A stretch of DNA of 64,000 nucleotides from Lophium mytilinum. Its lineage: Eukaryota > Ascomycota > Dothideomycetes > Mytilinidiales > Mytilinidiaceae. The notes beneath the pieces are model-generated. The model saw only the letters and a list, made by a program, of their open reading frames with translations, searched no databases and had not been told where the DNA came from. Below are positions 11,535 to 24,020 of the stretch, in pieces; the stretch's first letter is position 1, and each line of letters begins with the position of its first letter. The DNA lies in assembly GCA_010093605.1 (NCBI GenBank), contig MU004182.1:2155195-2219194 (forward strand), written 5' to 3'. The position numbers were made by a program, and so were the translations under genes.

Positions 11535-12393
11535 CTACGCCCAAAACATTCTCGCCAACATTTTAGCCGCTGCGACTATCCGCTTTGTTATATCCGGGAG
11601 ATAGGTTAGGAATCCTTTCTGACAATCGTTCTCAGCCTCCGCCTTGTCCGCATCGCTGGTCCCATCGGGGAACGTCACACGTGGTGTCGAATAGTCCAAC
11701 TCCATGATCTGGGCAAAGATAGCGAGGAAAGCTGTGGATGACTTAGAAACATGACCATGATGAGTAGATCCAATTAGTTCTGGTTCGGCTTACCAAATTA
11801 TCGGCATTTTTGATGGCATCCTGTGCTTCTTTTACAATTACGTTGGTGTACCCGTAAGGCTGTGGTTGGACATCCGCGATGTCGTCGCGTACTGCGTGAG
11901 CAAGCTACGAGACAGTTAACTATGGCCTCTGCTGCGTTTGCTTCGTTGTACTGACTTCATGAAGTATGGTATGGGACACTAGATCCGAGAGCATGTCGAT
12001 TGGACGAAAATAATGGGCCGTTGGTTAGGCAGGACAGGGGCGCGATGAGAAAGAAAGTTAGGAAGACGTGATGAGATCGGAAACTGGGTTGGGTGATCGC
12101 TAAACGAATTGATCGGGAGTTTGCTACAGCAGTTGAAGATGTGGAGGTACAGTTGACTCCGGACTTTGAAGGAAGTCAACACGTATTTAACAATTGCTCT
12201 TCATTGCGAAATACGATCATCTTCCATGGCCCATACCAGTTGTTGCGCACTGTTTCACGGATTTGGTGCAAAATGCCTTGGTGTATTGTCAAATTTAGAC
12301 ATACAATCAGCAATACTTTACGACATCGTGTCGTTGAGCAATAGGTGACTCACATGCCACGCATTCAGCAGCTACGTCCGCCCATCCTTTCAT
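11535..12393 (-). pseudogene. M35/deuterolysin-like metallopeptidase, apparently frameshifted
   Basis: Spliced minus-strand pieces read SHTILHE, intron, LAHAVRDD, then QPYGYTN, an intron after NADNL, and a final exon ending ARMFWA at TAG 11535. The splice rebuilds HELAH, an HExxH zinc motif, followed at the right distance by GYTN, the pattern of M35-type Asp-zincins. Upstream exons begin at ATG 12393 (MKGWADVAAECV; donor GTGAGT at 12353) and continue ETVRNNWYGPWK. Between the PNQRPIIF part and PIDMLSDLV the frame changes by one base near a TTTT run at about 12009-12012. No intron I can find repairs it. No signal peptide is visible at the proposed start. Either the gene is newly broken or one base is wrong in the assembly. 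The family call is moderate. Confidence 0.5.
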
Positions 12394-12420
12394 ATATTTC
12401 CTTCACTTAACGTTCTTCTA

Positions 12421-12439
12421 AAACACACACACACACACT
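12421..12439. repeat. (AC)n microsatellite
   Basis: About eight AC units just upstream of both the metallopeptidase and the RtcB gene. A simple repeat in a shared 5' region; no function inferred. Confidence 0.8.
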
Positions 12440-12605
12440 CCATTTCCTTTTCTTGTGGAAATCCATAAGTTACCGTCCAAATAGACTGCCTCCAAAGATC
12501 TAGAACCACACCCCAACCCCACAACTAGCGCCGATCTCCCGCAACGCCACAGATCAAACCCCCCCACCTTAACCACAACGACACCTCGAGGGTCCAGTCC
12601 CCACA

Positions 12606-14408
12606 ATGCCACCGATCCGTCTCACCCTCGCCCTCAACGCCTCCCAAACCAAACGCACCCCCTTGATCCTATCCTCCAGCGCCCCGCGCGACCCAGCCCT
12701 CCCAAACTCCTGCCAGGAGCTCCTCTTCAAAGCCGCGAAAGACAAGCTCCGCCTAAAAGGCAAGAGTTCAAAATGGCGCATCTTCGTCGCCAGAAACGGG
12801 CTCGAAGTGCTCGGAAAAGAGGGGTGGGAGAGCGCCTTAGCTGAAGCAGAAACTAAAGAGATCGTGCTGCTCATTAGCGCGGGCGAGGATTATGTTGGCA
12901 AAACGGCTTCGTCGTCATGTACGCTTTTATCACGCGTCTCCAGTTGCTATTCGCGATGAGATTTGAGGGGTGATGCTGATTTTAATGTAGCTTCAGCTCC
13001 GAAAGGCAACCCCGATTGTTCTGTTGAGATATTAGCGAAGGCTGCTTTCGTTGACTCCATCTCCCTCGATCAGCTTAATACTACCGCTCGCTCGCTTCCG
13101 GGTCTTGTTCATGCTGTCGGGCAGCCGGACCTCCACCCGGGGACCAAGTTCCCTATTGGCGCTGTCTTCGTGTCGCGGGGCTGGGTACACCCACCGCTCA
13201 TAGGTGGGGATATCGGTTGTGGCATGGCATGGTACCGGACGCGGCTACAACGGCACCAGGTCGAAGGCGATCGCGGGAGAAAGGTTGCGGAGCGGCTGAG
13301 AGGATTAGAGGGAGCGTGGCGTAAGAAAGAACAACGGGAGGCATGGCTGAACTGGGAGAAAGAGAGCACGGCCGGAGAAGAGTGGGATAAAGCACTAGGC
13401 ACCATCGGAGCCGGGAACCACTTTGCAGAAATACAGGTCGTGGAGGAGTGCGCAGCATCAGAAAGTCTAGAAGAAGGAGAGGTTATACTGCTGGTGCATT
13501 CCGGATCTCGAGGTTACGGCGGCCACGTCCTCAAGACTTTCACCGGCGACGGCGACAGTTTGGAGGAGGGCACGGAGAAGATGGAGGAGTATATGCAGAT
13601 GCATGATCGGGCGTGCCGGTGGGCGAAGGCGAATAGGGATCTTATCGCGCTCCGTTTCCTCGCGTGCCTGGAGCCCGGCGAGGAATCGTGGGTACTCGGG
13701 CGGAATGAGAGCGACACCGTTGAGGCAGACGACGTCACAGCTGCCAGAGCGAATATCCAGGAGCGTAAGGTGGTAGATATCTGGCACAACAACGTCGAGA
13801 GAATCCAATGGCCACCTAGCCCACCCAGATCAGAAGCAGAGGCAACTCTCGAATCGCAAACCTCATCACTATCACTCTCCTCTCCAGGGCCACCTTCGAC
13901 CGCTGACTACGCATATACACACCGTAAAGGTGCTGCACCGACTTACAATATCGCAACCCACAGCCCTCTGTCAGTTCTCCCTCTCCCGGGCTCTCGTGCT
14001 ACACCAACCCTCATCCTCCGCCCACTCTTCACACCTGATAATTCCTGGGGCGCCAAGAACGCTCTCTCGCTCGCCCACGGCGCTGGTCGGGCTATGTCAC
14101 GTCACAAAGCCCTAGTCTCCATGTCCCAAAAGTACAAGAACCCAGAGTTGCTGCTACAGCCATCTGCAACATCAGAGGCGCGTTCAAATAAACCCAGCGG
14201 CGAAGGGCAGTGGGCAGCCGGCAAGGACGTCCACGGCGGCACGTGGGTGGTATGCGAAGACCGGGAATTGGTTTGGGAAGAGGCGCCGGAGGCATATAAG
14301 GATGTTTGGGAGGTTGGGGAAGACTTAGTCGAGAGCGGGGTTGCGGAGATCCTGGGGTGGTGCAGGGCGAAGGTTTGTTACAAGGTGAGGGATGAGGGGA
14401 GATCATGA
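12606..14408 (+). CDS. RtcB-family RNA ligase (3'-phosphate RNA splicing ligase-like)
   Basis: Exons 12606-12918 and 12991-14408 (72-bp intron) encode 576 aa. Family blocks appear in order: HPGTKFPIG, GGDIGCGM (Asp and Cys metal ligands), GAGNHFAEIQ (His ligand), VHSGSRGYG, THRKGAAP, then AHGAGRAMSR, which in RtcB surrounds the nucleotide-binding site, and EEAPEAYKDV near the end. RtcB joins 2',3'-cyclic-phosphate RNA ends using GTP and manganese. Ascomycetes normally splice tRNAs with Trl1, so an RtcB homologue here is more likely an accessory repair enzyme. A low-complexity Ser/Pro insert (about 395-425) before the THRKG block is unusual for the family. Confidence 0.88.
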
Positions 14409-15856
14409 TGTTTTGAGTGGTCTATATCATTTCGTCTAAAAGCAGTAACTCTTGGCTAAGTAAAAAAAATCCGTCGAGCATAGAGGCCACGTCTTGAATA
14501 GTTTCGAGAGCACTAATCCCATGGTTCCCGAATATCTGCACTAAGACACCTAACAGTATAAAACCGAACTTGTCTGGTCCCTGGAATCGCAACGCCTGGC
14601 TAGAAAGAGCAGAGCGTGGAGCATAGAGGATAGATCTAATACAATTTTGTCTTTAACAACTTGATGCGCCCGTACTCCGTGCCCGTGGCGGGGCCGCCGA
14701 CATGCTTGACAGTGATCGCCGCGTTGCCTTGTTCTGGACGAAGAGTGGGAAGCTCCGACTGTTCCATAGCTAGTATCCTATTGAGCACATCTAACTCATT
14801 TTGCCCCAACGCAGTGTGGAAGGGAGAAAATGGGACCACGGTGGAAGTAAGACGCACAGGGCCGTTCTCCCGGACCTTGTTGAATTCTTCGCGAATGTGC
14901 ATCAGACCCCCAGTCTTATAAGAAAATCAAAAAGGAAAAGGTTCGCAGCGGGGGTCGAACTCAAAAACAAAAACTTCGAAGAAGGCGAGCCACTCGCAGG
15001 CTTACTAGGCTTAAACGGCCACCGCTAGTGGTAACGAGACTTGTCGGATTACCACACGACCATAAGAGCTTTTCAGAGATTGAGTGTTTGGTGCGGACCT
15101 CGCTTGGAAGATGGAATACTGCCAGAATATTCTAGTATATAAGGTCTTAAAACTGGTTTACTCTCACAATTTAAGTTATCACAGGTTATGCCGAGATCTT
15201 GGCTCACTGCATAACGCATAAGTTCCCCATCACACTCTCTTCCCCAGCTTTATCCCTTCAATTGCGCTTCAACTTCTTCACCCTACGAGAAGGGTGCTGA
15301 TACCACGCCCACGTTTCCTGGAGGCCCGAACCACAGTAGACGGCCGCAGACACAGGTCTTTCAGAACATACACCACATTCCCTACTGATCGAGTAAACTA
15401 TGCATTGTTGATACACAAGCTATGTCGCCTCCCCTATCCAGAACCCTCCCACAACCCAGTTCTCTTTTCCTGCGCAACTCCCTGCCTGCCACCAAAATGA
15501 AAAAAAGGGGGAGGAACTGCACGCAGGCATGCCGGTACCCCGCAACCCCCACAAGCACTGAACTATGGAAACGCCAAAACATATGCATGTGAGGCGTAAC
15601 TCTCAGATAAGAAACAGACTAATGTCGAGACCCAACGCCGTTTAATGTCCCGGGAGTCTTCGTCCGGTAAGGGCGTTGAGGTGGTTGTGCAGTGTCGATA
15701 GGCTTGTATAGCGACCGGATCTCAATGGATTAGACTCAACCCTCGAGGTGAGGCAAGGTTCAGCTGCAGGGGTACGTCTAACCTCCTCCATGCTACCCGA
15801 GTGATAGACGTAAAAGCCTGTTCCTGGACTGCAATCAATAGGAATGGGATACGGTT
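14409..15856. other. Intergenic; one unassigned minus-strand frame
   Basis: About 1.4 kb. A minus-strand frame at 14636-14902 (88 aa, polar, helix-prone) reads plausibly but shows no family, splice site or conserved motif, so it is not called. A T-loop-like GTTCGA element near 14950 does not fold into a tRNA. The rest shows nothing. Confidence 0.35.
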
Positions 15857-18748
15857 TTATGTCGCCATGGATATCCCATTAACCTGCTGCTGCCCCGGAT
15901 ACTGTCCATTGGCCGGCTGCGGCGTCCCCGAGCCCTGCCGATTCACCACCTCCTGCGCCGCGACACGCGCCGCGGGCTGCGCCACCAGCTGCGCGCGATT
16001 CCGGTCCATAATCAGTTGTTGCTGCTCGGCGGTCATGGTGGAGTGGAATCCGCTGGGCCCCAAGTTAGCAGGTGTTACTGGCTGAGGTGTTGCTGGCTGA
16101 GGTGTGGAGTATTGGGCAGGGGGCTGGGATGCTGGTTGACTGAAGTAGCTAGGCCCACCCATTTGTCCGTTACTTGTCGGAGTTCCATAGCCCGGGCGAG
16201 AGCCATTGTATGGACCTGGCGCAGGCCGCGCCGGCTGCTGCCCAGCCTTCAGAGGGGAAGCAGTTCGCACGTGAGGGCTCTGCGATGAAGCGTAATTGTT
16301 GTACATGGGAGCGACGGCCGGTGGTCGCTGTTGATAGGAGTTCTGCATTTGGGCCGGATATCGAGTTTGAGGCTGCGGTTGGGGGGGTTGATAGTACTGT
16401 GAACCGCCCATGCCATAATTGCTGGGCTGCGCAGATCGTTGTTGGTAGTATTGGCTCGAACCGTTCGCTTGGTACGCAGGTCGTGGAGTCTGCTGACCAT
16501 ATGCTTGGGTAGCAGGGTAACTGGGCCGTGGCGTGCTATTGGCGTAGGCGTTTGGCGTTTGATACGACTGAGCAGGCCCATTTGACGATCGCGGGTAGTG
16601 AACGGATGGAGAACGGTGCGGGGCTTGTTGCTGGGGATAATAGGATTGTGGTCCATGAGCAGACCTGGGCGCAGGCGATTGTGGCGGTGGTGGACGCACA
16701 TACTGAGTGCTGGTGGGAGCGTAATGAGAATGCGTCCCCATCGGCCCTGATCCCATTCGAACAATAGGAGGCGGCCCTGCAGCGGCACTCAACGCAGTTG
16801 TTTTCGCTACCCGCGAGACCTGGTCTTCTTCCATTACACCGCGGTAGTCTTTGCTTTCAATCAGGATGTTCCGACTGATGCTCAGCTCTGACAGCTGGTC
16901 GCCATTCAGCTTAGCAACTGCGTATGGAGGCAGACTCGATATCATGAGCGTGAGCTGGGACTTCAACATGTTATACACATCAATCTCGTCACTTCCCGGA
17001 CTGGTTGGACTTCCAACCAAAGACGCAAGCGAGGAGTTCGGTATGACTGGTGTTTGCGGTCTTGTGGCGAGCGACGAATTTCTGATTTGTTGGTGTGATG
17101 CCAAAGTCTCTAGAAGTTCCGAGATCTCCGCTAAGATTTCATCGGTATCTTTATCGAGCTGAGCTTTAGCATGAGCTTCAGCTAAGAAATCGGTTTCGTC
17201 AGGCGTAAAGTTCTCGACGGCGTCTTTGAAGGTCTCGTCCTCGTCGGCCCCGATGCTTGCAGATTCAGTAGCTCCCGAAGAGGCCAAAAGACTCGGGTCT
17301 ATCAGACTAGGATCAATGGCAAAAGTATCCTCGAATCTCTTCTCGCCAACCTTTTGCCACCAGATTCGGTTCCTAGTCTCTTCCGGAATGATAGCAGCTG
17401 CGTCGTCGCGGCATGGTGCAAAGCTGGAATACGCACTCCGAAACAGGGCATCGTCTTTCGCTCGCTCCATGGCTGCAATGATATTCTCAGATGGAGGCTG
17501 TTGGGCTTCCCCTGTACTGAGGGCACGCTGTCGACTCTTTGCCTTTGCATTGGGCGATGCAGGTTCCTTGAGCGGCTCCACGCCGCTATAACCGAGAGAT
17601 TGGCCCGTTGACAGTGGTTGTGTGGAGTACATGGGTATTTTGCGGTTGACTTTGGGCAGCTGATCCTGAGACACGAATCGGATGGTATTACCACGAGTGG
17701 TCAGTTGCTTGGCGGTCTTCGGTGGACTCAATTGCGGTACGTGCGCTGGAGGAGCAAAGAGCTCACCAAAAGTAGGACCAGACTTCTTTGAACTGAGCTG
17801 CTCCACTACGTCCACGGGAAAGATTTTGGTGGTGGATATGATATTGGGAAGCCCTGATTCAGCGAGGGGTAGCGTAACTTTGATGGAGGTGTCTAATGCC
17901 TTGTAAGGAACAGGACTATCGGCGGACTGGACTCGTAGTGGTTGCTGAAGACTGGAGAAGAGCTGCTTAGGGCCTTGGGCGGTTCCATACAGAGTCAGAA
18001 CAGCTCGACTGTCCTGTAGATCTTCGATGGAAGCAGCATCTTTAGCGATGGAAGCTCCATTTGTGCTCGAATCCTGTTCTTCGGCTCCGTTCTCAGTCGG
18101 CGCTTTCGAATCTTTCAGAGCACGGGTCTTCCGTTGATTCTCCCGGACAGTTATATTCTTCAAGACTTTCTGGAAAGCCAAGACTCCAGCACATAGCCTG
18201 GCCTCTTCGGGTGAAGGTGCGTGTCGCTGAACAGCGCCATTCGTAGCGGGTTCTGCAGGCTTGACAGTGGAAATGACATCCGAGGCCGCAATCTCGACAT
18301 CGCTGGCCAAATCCGCTAGGGAGCTGTAGGACCCATCTTGCAGGCGACTTGCGATAGAGGTGGCATTGTCCGATGGCGTTAACTTGGTGCGTTTTACGGA
18401 CGGCTCGCCGGAGGAGGATCTATTCGACGTCGTCCTGAGAGGAAGGTTAAGAATAGACGGCTGGGTATCGTAGCTGTCAGGGTGTTAACATGGCGCACGA
18501 AAGGCCCGCAGGTGAGAAGGGGGATGCACAGGGCGCGTCACGAACCTCTTGAGAATGGCAAAAACATCTTCCAGCGTCTCTTGCAGTCCCTTGTCCAAGC
18601 TATTCGGGGAGCCTTCTTGGTGTTCAGCAGATGCGACGCCGGATTGATTCGTAGCTGCGCTGGTGGACCGTTTTCGCTTTGTCGCTGACGTGGCCGAGGA
18701 AGACGAGTCGAGCGACGGCGGTGTCAAAATGCCGTTACCGGTGGCCAT
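15857..18748 (-). CDS. Bromodomain-like nuclear protein with Q/P/Y-rich tail
   Basis: Exon 1 (18748-18546) and exon 2 (18473-15857) join over a 72-bp intron with a GTTAAC branch site, giving 939 aa. The N-terminus has an acidic/Ser part with a basic KRKRS stretch that may be a nuclear signal. Residues about 50-170 run as amphipathic helices including ASRLQDGSYSSLADL and VEIAASDV, which resemble the late helices of a bromodomain. The acetyl-lysine Asn is not obvious. The last 280 residues are low complexity, rich in Gln, Pro, Tyr and Ser, typical of transcription co-regulators. It may be a chromatin-remodeller subunit of the RSC type; that is inference from the fold only. It shares a 625-bp divergent promoter with the mitochondrial gene at 19374. 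Confidence 0.75.
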
Positions 18749-19151
18749 GATGGATACTATTGAGGGGGGTCGAAGCTCTTTCGCGATCGGGCAACGCGCT
18801 TCTGGTCGTCTAGTCGGAACACCACCCGCTCTGGTCCTTCACCAAAAGCCACTCCACTCCCGGCGCAAACGCTGGCAGGGCGTCAGCCAGTCGAGGCGAG
18901 CGGCGGCGCGTGGCGGCGGTGGCAGACGGTGAATAGAGGCCGGAGAGGCGTGCTGTGGACGGGTGAAGGCGATGATGGTTGGCCGTCTTCGGTGGTATTG
19001 GGGGGGTTGATGGGATCGCGAGAAAGCCCTGAGCGACGCGATAGCACGAACGAGGGCTGGGGGGTGGCGCCGCGCACAACAACAGCGTTGTCGCGACCGG
19101 GCGAGATGGGTGAATTGGCAGTTGATAGCACTGGGCAGGCGATGCTGCAAT

Positions 19152-19172
19152 AGAGAAGAGAGAGAGAGAGAG
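19152..19172. repeat. (GA)n microsatellite
   Basis: A short GA run in the divergent promoter between the genes at 18748 and 19374. GA tracts in fungal promoters can be nucleosome-poor; no more can be said. Confidence 0.6.
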
Positions 19173-19373
19173 TGGGTGCAGCATTCCAGTCAGTGCAGGG
19201 CGAGATTGGGCGAGAGACATCGCGAGCCTGGCATCTGCCGCGACGCTATGCCCGCCTGGATCTAGCGTGCTCAACTCCCAGCATCTCCTGCGCGTGTCCC
19301 GCGCAACTTCAACTTTTCGCAGCCCTGTCCTGTCCCCTTCACTTCTTGTATATCCTCTTCGCATCATCAATGA

Positions 19374-22300
19374 ATGCCATTGGCGGCGCTCCTGGCAGCT
19401 TCAGGAAAAGCTGGGTGTGCGCACGCCACGCGCCTTCTCACTGCCCGGCATAGATGTTTTTCGCGATTGGTGAGTATTTCTTGCGCCTAAAGAGTGAATC
19501 ACACTGATGCCCCTCTTCCTCAGCTACTAGACCAAGCAGTCAATAAGGCTGCAAAATGGCCGGCTGGCGCACGTATAGCAAGTGGCGCTGGAAAGCGATT
19601 CCTGAGCTATACCTTTCAACCGCATGCGCATCACCCGAAGCCTAATCCACATTCGCACAGGGACCAACCAGACTCTGAAGCAGCCCCAAGCTTAGACAGG
19701 CCATACCAGTCCAGCATTCAGGAAGAATCCTCAACCAATTGGACTCCTGACTCTTCCTATTCTTTGCAGCCCGAGGCGTTTTACCCGTCCTTAAACGCGC
19801 TGAAGCGCTCTCGGCCAAGTCCAAATGGGTACCTCTTGAAAGTCGTGAATCATTACGAACCCAAGCTTTATTTTACTACTCCGAGTCACAAAGTAGACCT
19901 CTCATACAACAATGTTCGGACACTAGTGGACGACTGGAACTTCACTCATCCAGGGTCCACGGAGCGGTCTAGCTCCTCTTCACTGCCTGCTCCGAGGGAT
20001 TACTCTTACAAAGATCATAAAGTGGTGGACGTGCGACAAGAAAAAACATCAGTTGATCTTGACGAACTCAGACTGCAATGGAACAGTCCGGCCGAGATGT
20101 CGCTTCAGTCTATCTTGACTGAGTTCATCTATAAAGTGGGACGAGACGTCGTCCAAGGCCAGGCGTCGCATACATTCTCGGTGGCTGAGACCTTGTTTCT
20201 GCGTTCCAAGGGTTACGATGTTGAGCATGTGCCTGCATGGGCATCCGTTGTCCTGAACAGGAACCCAGATGCAGCAGCTGAATATTTCGTGTCAGAAGCC
20301 ACTCTGCCACTTTTCCTGATACTCTTTTTCCTCAGACGGCGTAACGTATCCGTGGACGCCCTTGCTATGACAATGACCCGTTTACGAAGTCACGATCTGA
20401 GAAGCAAATCTATGGACCCCAAGTCGGTAGACCGACTGGTAGATCCACTTTCTTTTAGCATTGTTCTTATTCGACTGGTCAGGCACGCACGAAAAAAGTC
20501 ACCTGTCGATCTGCCCGCAATAGCAAGTCTTTTGACTGTACAAATGAAGAAGGTCACGGGAGACTTCCCCAAACCAGGAGAGGAAATGTCTAATTTCGTA
20601 TTCTTCTGCAATCGTTTCTTAACGCTGCTTTCTGCCCCAGCATCGAATGAACCGTATATATCCAGCAGATTCCAAGAGACTGCCCAATTTCTAGTCCTTC
20701 AAGCCATGTCGGTCCACGAACCTCCAATCCCAGTCACCCAAGAAGGATACAGAGCGCTTGCCAGAGTCCAGCTTGCTCACGCAAAGACCGAAAAGGAGCG
20801 GGAATGGGCACTACTTAAATCAAAGGCGTGGCCACCCTGGAAGGAAAATCGGACCGCAATGGATGAAGACACAGGAATAGAGGCTGGCATATCGAGAGCA
20901 GGCCTTATCATGCAGCAGATGTACGCTGCTGGTTATCCGCCACTCCCCTGGGAAGAAAACGCTACTATATCTGCTGGGTGGGATACAGACGGGAGCCCTA
21001 CTATTCAGGACCGAGATAATGTGGCGAACGTTCCCCTCCGCATTCGAGATGGGGAAGAGCCAACGCACATAGTGCGCAGATACGAGATTGCCCAATGGGC
21101 TGCAAGAGTGCGCGCCACAAGGACCATACGCGAAGCTTGGGCATGCTTTCTCGCCTACGAGCACACAACCTTACCGCCGCATCAAAACGTCTATCTCGCT
21201 ATGTTCACGAAATTACAGTATCGAGAACCTCTCAAAGCAAGACATACATCGGGTCAAACGCAATTGTCATCATTAGAAAACGAAATATTTCCAGGCGATG
21301 GGAAAGGAGTCTTCCCAGAACCTACCTCGACTCACGAAATCGCGTATATTTCGGAGCCTGTTCCATCATTTGAAGCACTCCTGAACCGCATGACGTCTAG
21401 AAAAGTCAAAGTATCCAATAGGTTCTTAGCCTCTCTCGTTGAAGGAGCCCCATCCCAGCATTTGGGATTGCTAATACTAAAGACGTTCGAATTTGCATAT
21501 AGAGGTGCGATTCAGCGACTTCTCGATGGGTCTGTTGAGAGAGAAGCAGACATTGAGGACATCCCAGAGTACTTGCTTGTGGAGATTCTGGAATTTTTCT
21601 GCCGGGTTAGATTCGTCCCTCGTTACCCACAGCGACTTGCGATTGGCGCCTTCGGCAACAATCGGTCTCTAAACTATGTCTACCAGATCGTCGCTAGCTG
21701 TCAGCCGGGTTACAGACCATTCTGGTCCAATTTGCTGCGCTGGATCAACGTCGATAGCAGATGGCCCAAGCATCGGACCGTTGAATCTCAGAACCACAGA
21801 TGGCGGGTGATGAGTCGAATGATAGAGCTCCACCCCGCCCTCGTCCGAGAGCCTGACGAGCAGAGCTTCAAACTAGTTTGCGAACGCGCTGGGCGAACGG
21901 CAATGGCTCACTGCGCCTCCGCCACGCCGGCGAAGTCTAGGCCAGAGCTGTTCGCCGAGTTCTCCCAGCGCATCCGAGCACTATTTCAAGCGATGACCAG
22001 ATTTCAACCCAAAATGACCAGGCCGAGCCAACCTGATAGAAAGCACCGGATGATGGCAACAGTCCCGGGCCCGACTACTCTACATTTATACATCCGCACG
22101 CTAGGTATTGTAAGCGACTTCGAGGGACTATGCTCTTGCGCATCATGGACGGGCCACTGGCACCCTATACTTCTCGCAAGGGCTGATACGCAAGTCAAGG
22201 GTCGAAGAAGACTGCGCGAGGCGGTCGTCGCGTTGCGGGTCTTTCTGGAACGTAGCTGGGTGGCAGCGGAGGATGATAGACTGCGGGTACAAGCGTCTAC

Positions 22301-22427
22301 AGAGCTAATTGAGCGTGCGAGACGCAGTTTGGAGGCATCGCCAGATGTTGGCGGCTGGCCAACGGATGAGGAAGTTCGTGAGTATGTTCTGCAGAGCCCT
22401 GCCGATCAGTTGCGTGGGGTCTACTAG
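19374..22427 (+). CDS. Large mitochondrial protein of unknown function (PPR-like?)
   Basis: Exon 1 (19374-19469) and exon 2 (19524-22427), joined over a 54-bp GTGAGT...CTCAG intron, give 999 aa. Exon 1 alone encodes a classic mitochondrial presequence: Ala/Leu rich with six spaced arginines or lysines and no acids (ATRLLTARHRCFSRL). The body is mostly helical with paired short helices over about 200-970, consistent with a helical-repeat RNA-binding or organelle gene-expression factor, but no PPR consensus can be scored by eye. Without exon 1 the downstream frame would start at a weak Met and lose the targeting signal, so this start is preferred. Function unknown. Confidence 0.82.
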
Positions 22428-23030
22428 AAAGGATTTGGAATGTCGGATGTACGCTTTTCTAACGTTAGCTATTCCATGTATAAAACGTGTATAGCACATA
22501 GTAAACTAATAATGTACTGAGACCTGGCTGCCATTCAATCGCTCTGGGTGCCTGGGTGCATGTGTTTGTGCCGAGGAACTGCTGTCTGCACTCATTCACT
22601 ACGACTCGCAGTAGTCCGAACCACGATCAGATTTTCGCACTGAATAACACTGCTCTGACAGCAGCCAGCAAGCAGTTGCTCAGCTAGGTCGTCAAAGACC
22701 CGACGCTTTCCCTGCATATTATGACGTAGGCGGCCGGGAACAAAGTCGGTCTTCTGGGAGCCAACCACCAACCACCACCAAGCAGCAACAGACAGCCTCA
22801 TCCTCCTCCTCCTGCACTAGCAACTGCGCCGGTACTACAAAGCCAGTCTCGGATTGCTTCTTCGTTTGCGTCGTCAATCCTTCCTGTCACACTGCCTACA
22901 TTCTTGACACGGAAAACACCCCACTCGACGTCACTCCCTCTCAATACTCAATACGAGTGTCCGCGAGCTCCTCCTCCACCGCTCTTCTTCCTCAAAGACG
23001 AACAATCAACACCATTCCAAGCTGCCCATC
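22428..23030. other. Intergenic region
   Basis: About 600 bp holding the 3' end of the mitochondrial gene and the CT-rich leader of the next gene, with runs of cctcctcctcc just before the ATG. Pyrimidine-rich leaders are usual in filamentous fungi. No further element was identified. Confidence 0.4.
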
Positions 23031-24020
23031 ATGTCGAACGCCCCGACTTTGATCAATCTCCCCCCGCCTCCCTCGGACCCTGTTACTCCCTCGGACATGC
23101 CGTAAGTTGCACTACACGCACGCATCCGCGAGACATGGCTGCGACGGGAATCTACATGACTGCTCACACTGCTTAGGGGCACTCCCAACTCCACCACAAC
23201 CTCCATGTCTGAGCTCTCGACCGTCGCAATCAAAGACGGCCACCGCGGCCACTTCGCTCACCACCATCACCCCCAGGACGCTGAGCGCGCCGACCGCATC
23301 TCACGCCTCGCCGGCCTCGAGCGTGTGACCGCAGGCCGCCAACCTGGACCCAACCTCGGGGGCATGCAGAACACCAGCAACCAGCCTCCCGGCTACTTCG
23401 ACCAGAACAACCAGCCCCAAATCTTCCGCGAGCGGAGCACAGTGGGTAGCGCAAGCGCGACTGGCAGTGTTGGAGGCCGCACCACATGGGCGTCCGGCAG
23501 CGACGTCTACGACCAGGACAAGATGAGCATGAGCGAGGACCAGGACAATGAGACGGGCAGCGTAGGTGGTATGAGCGACGAGGCCAGCCTGGTTGGCTTT
23601 GGAGAGGGTGCCAGGACGCCGGCCAGACAGCAGAGCAACTTTGGCAGCCCGGTCATTGGCAAGGCTACTGCGGTTCCTGCACATCTGCGCGACCAGGCTC
23701 CCCCGAGCCCGATGACCGGCATCAGTATCAGCAGCGCGGGGACCTCGCACACGACACCGAGCACTGAGGCGCAGAGGCAGGACGCGAGGATGATTGATGG
23801 GATGACGTACGACAACGACTTTGTCGACACGACCGGCCGCACTCCACCACAGACAGGGAATTACCCTGAGAACACGGCTTCTGGTCGCAGCCCGACAGGC
23901 GCTGAGACTGCACAGCGTCTCTTCAGCGAGCACATTGGCAACACTGGAGGTCGGAGCCAGGAGGCGCTGAGCGTAGACGACAAAGGCCTTGGAAAGTTCC
24001 CTTTCGAGGGAAAGAAGTAG
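23031..24020 (+). CDS. Small polar, disordered protein (conserved-type hypothetical)
   Basis: Exon 1 (23031-23101) and exon 2 (23177-24020) around a 75-bp GTAAGT...TTAG intron encode 304 aa. The chain is rich in Gly, Ser, Thr, Asp and Asn with a short HHHH patch (about 48-52), an acidic MSMSEDQDNE segment and many SP/TP sites, so it is likely unfolded and phosphorylated. No signal peptide, membrane helix or recognised domain. A strong CT-rich leader precedes the ATG, as in highly expressed fungal genes. I do not recognise the family. Confidence 0.75.

Noticed and set aside
14940-15040. tRNA-like GGTCGAAC T-loop element
   Set aside because: On the minus strand a TTCGA loop is present, but the T-stem does not pair and no acceptor or D-arm can be drawn, so no tRNA is called.
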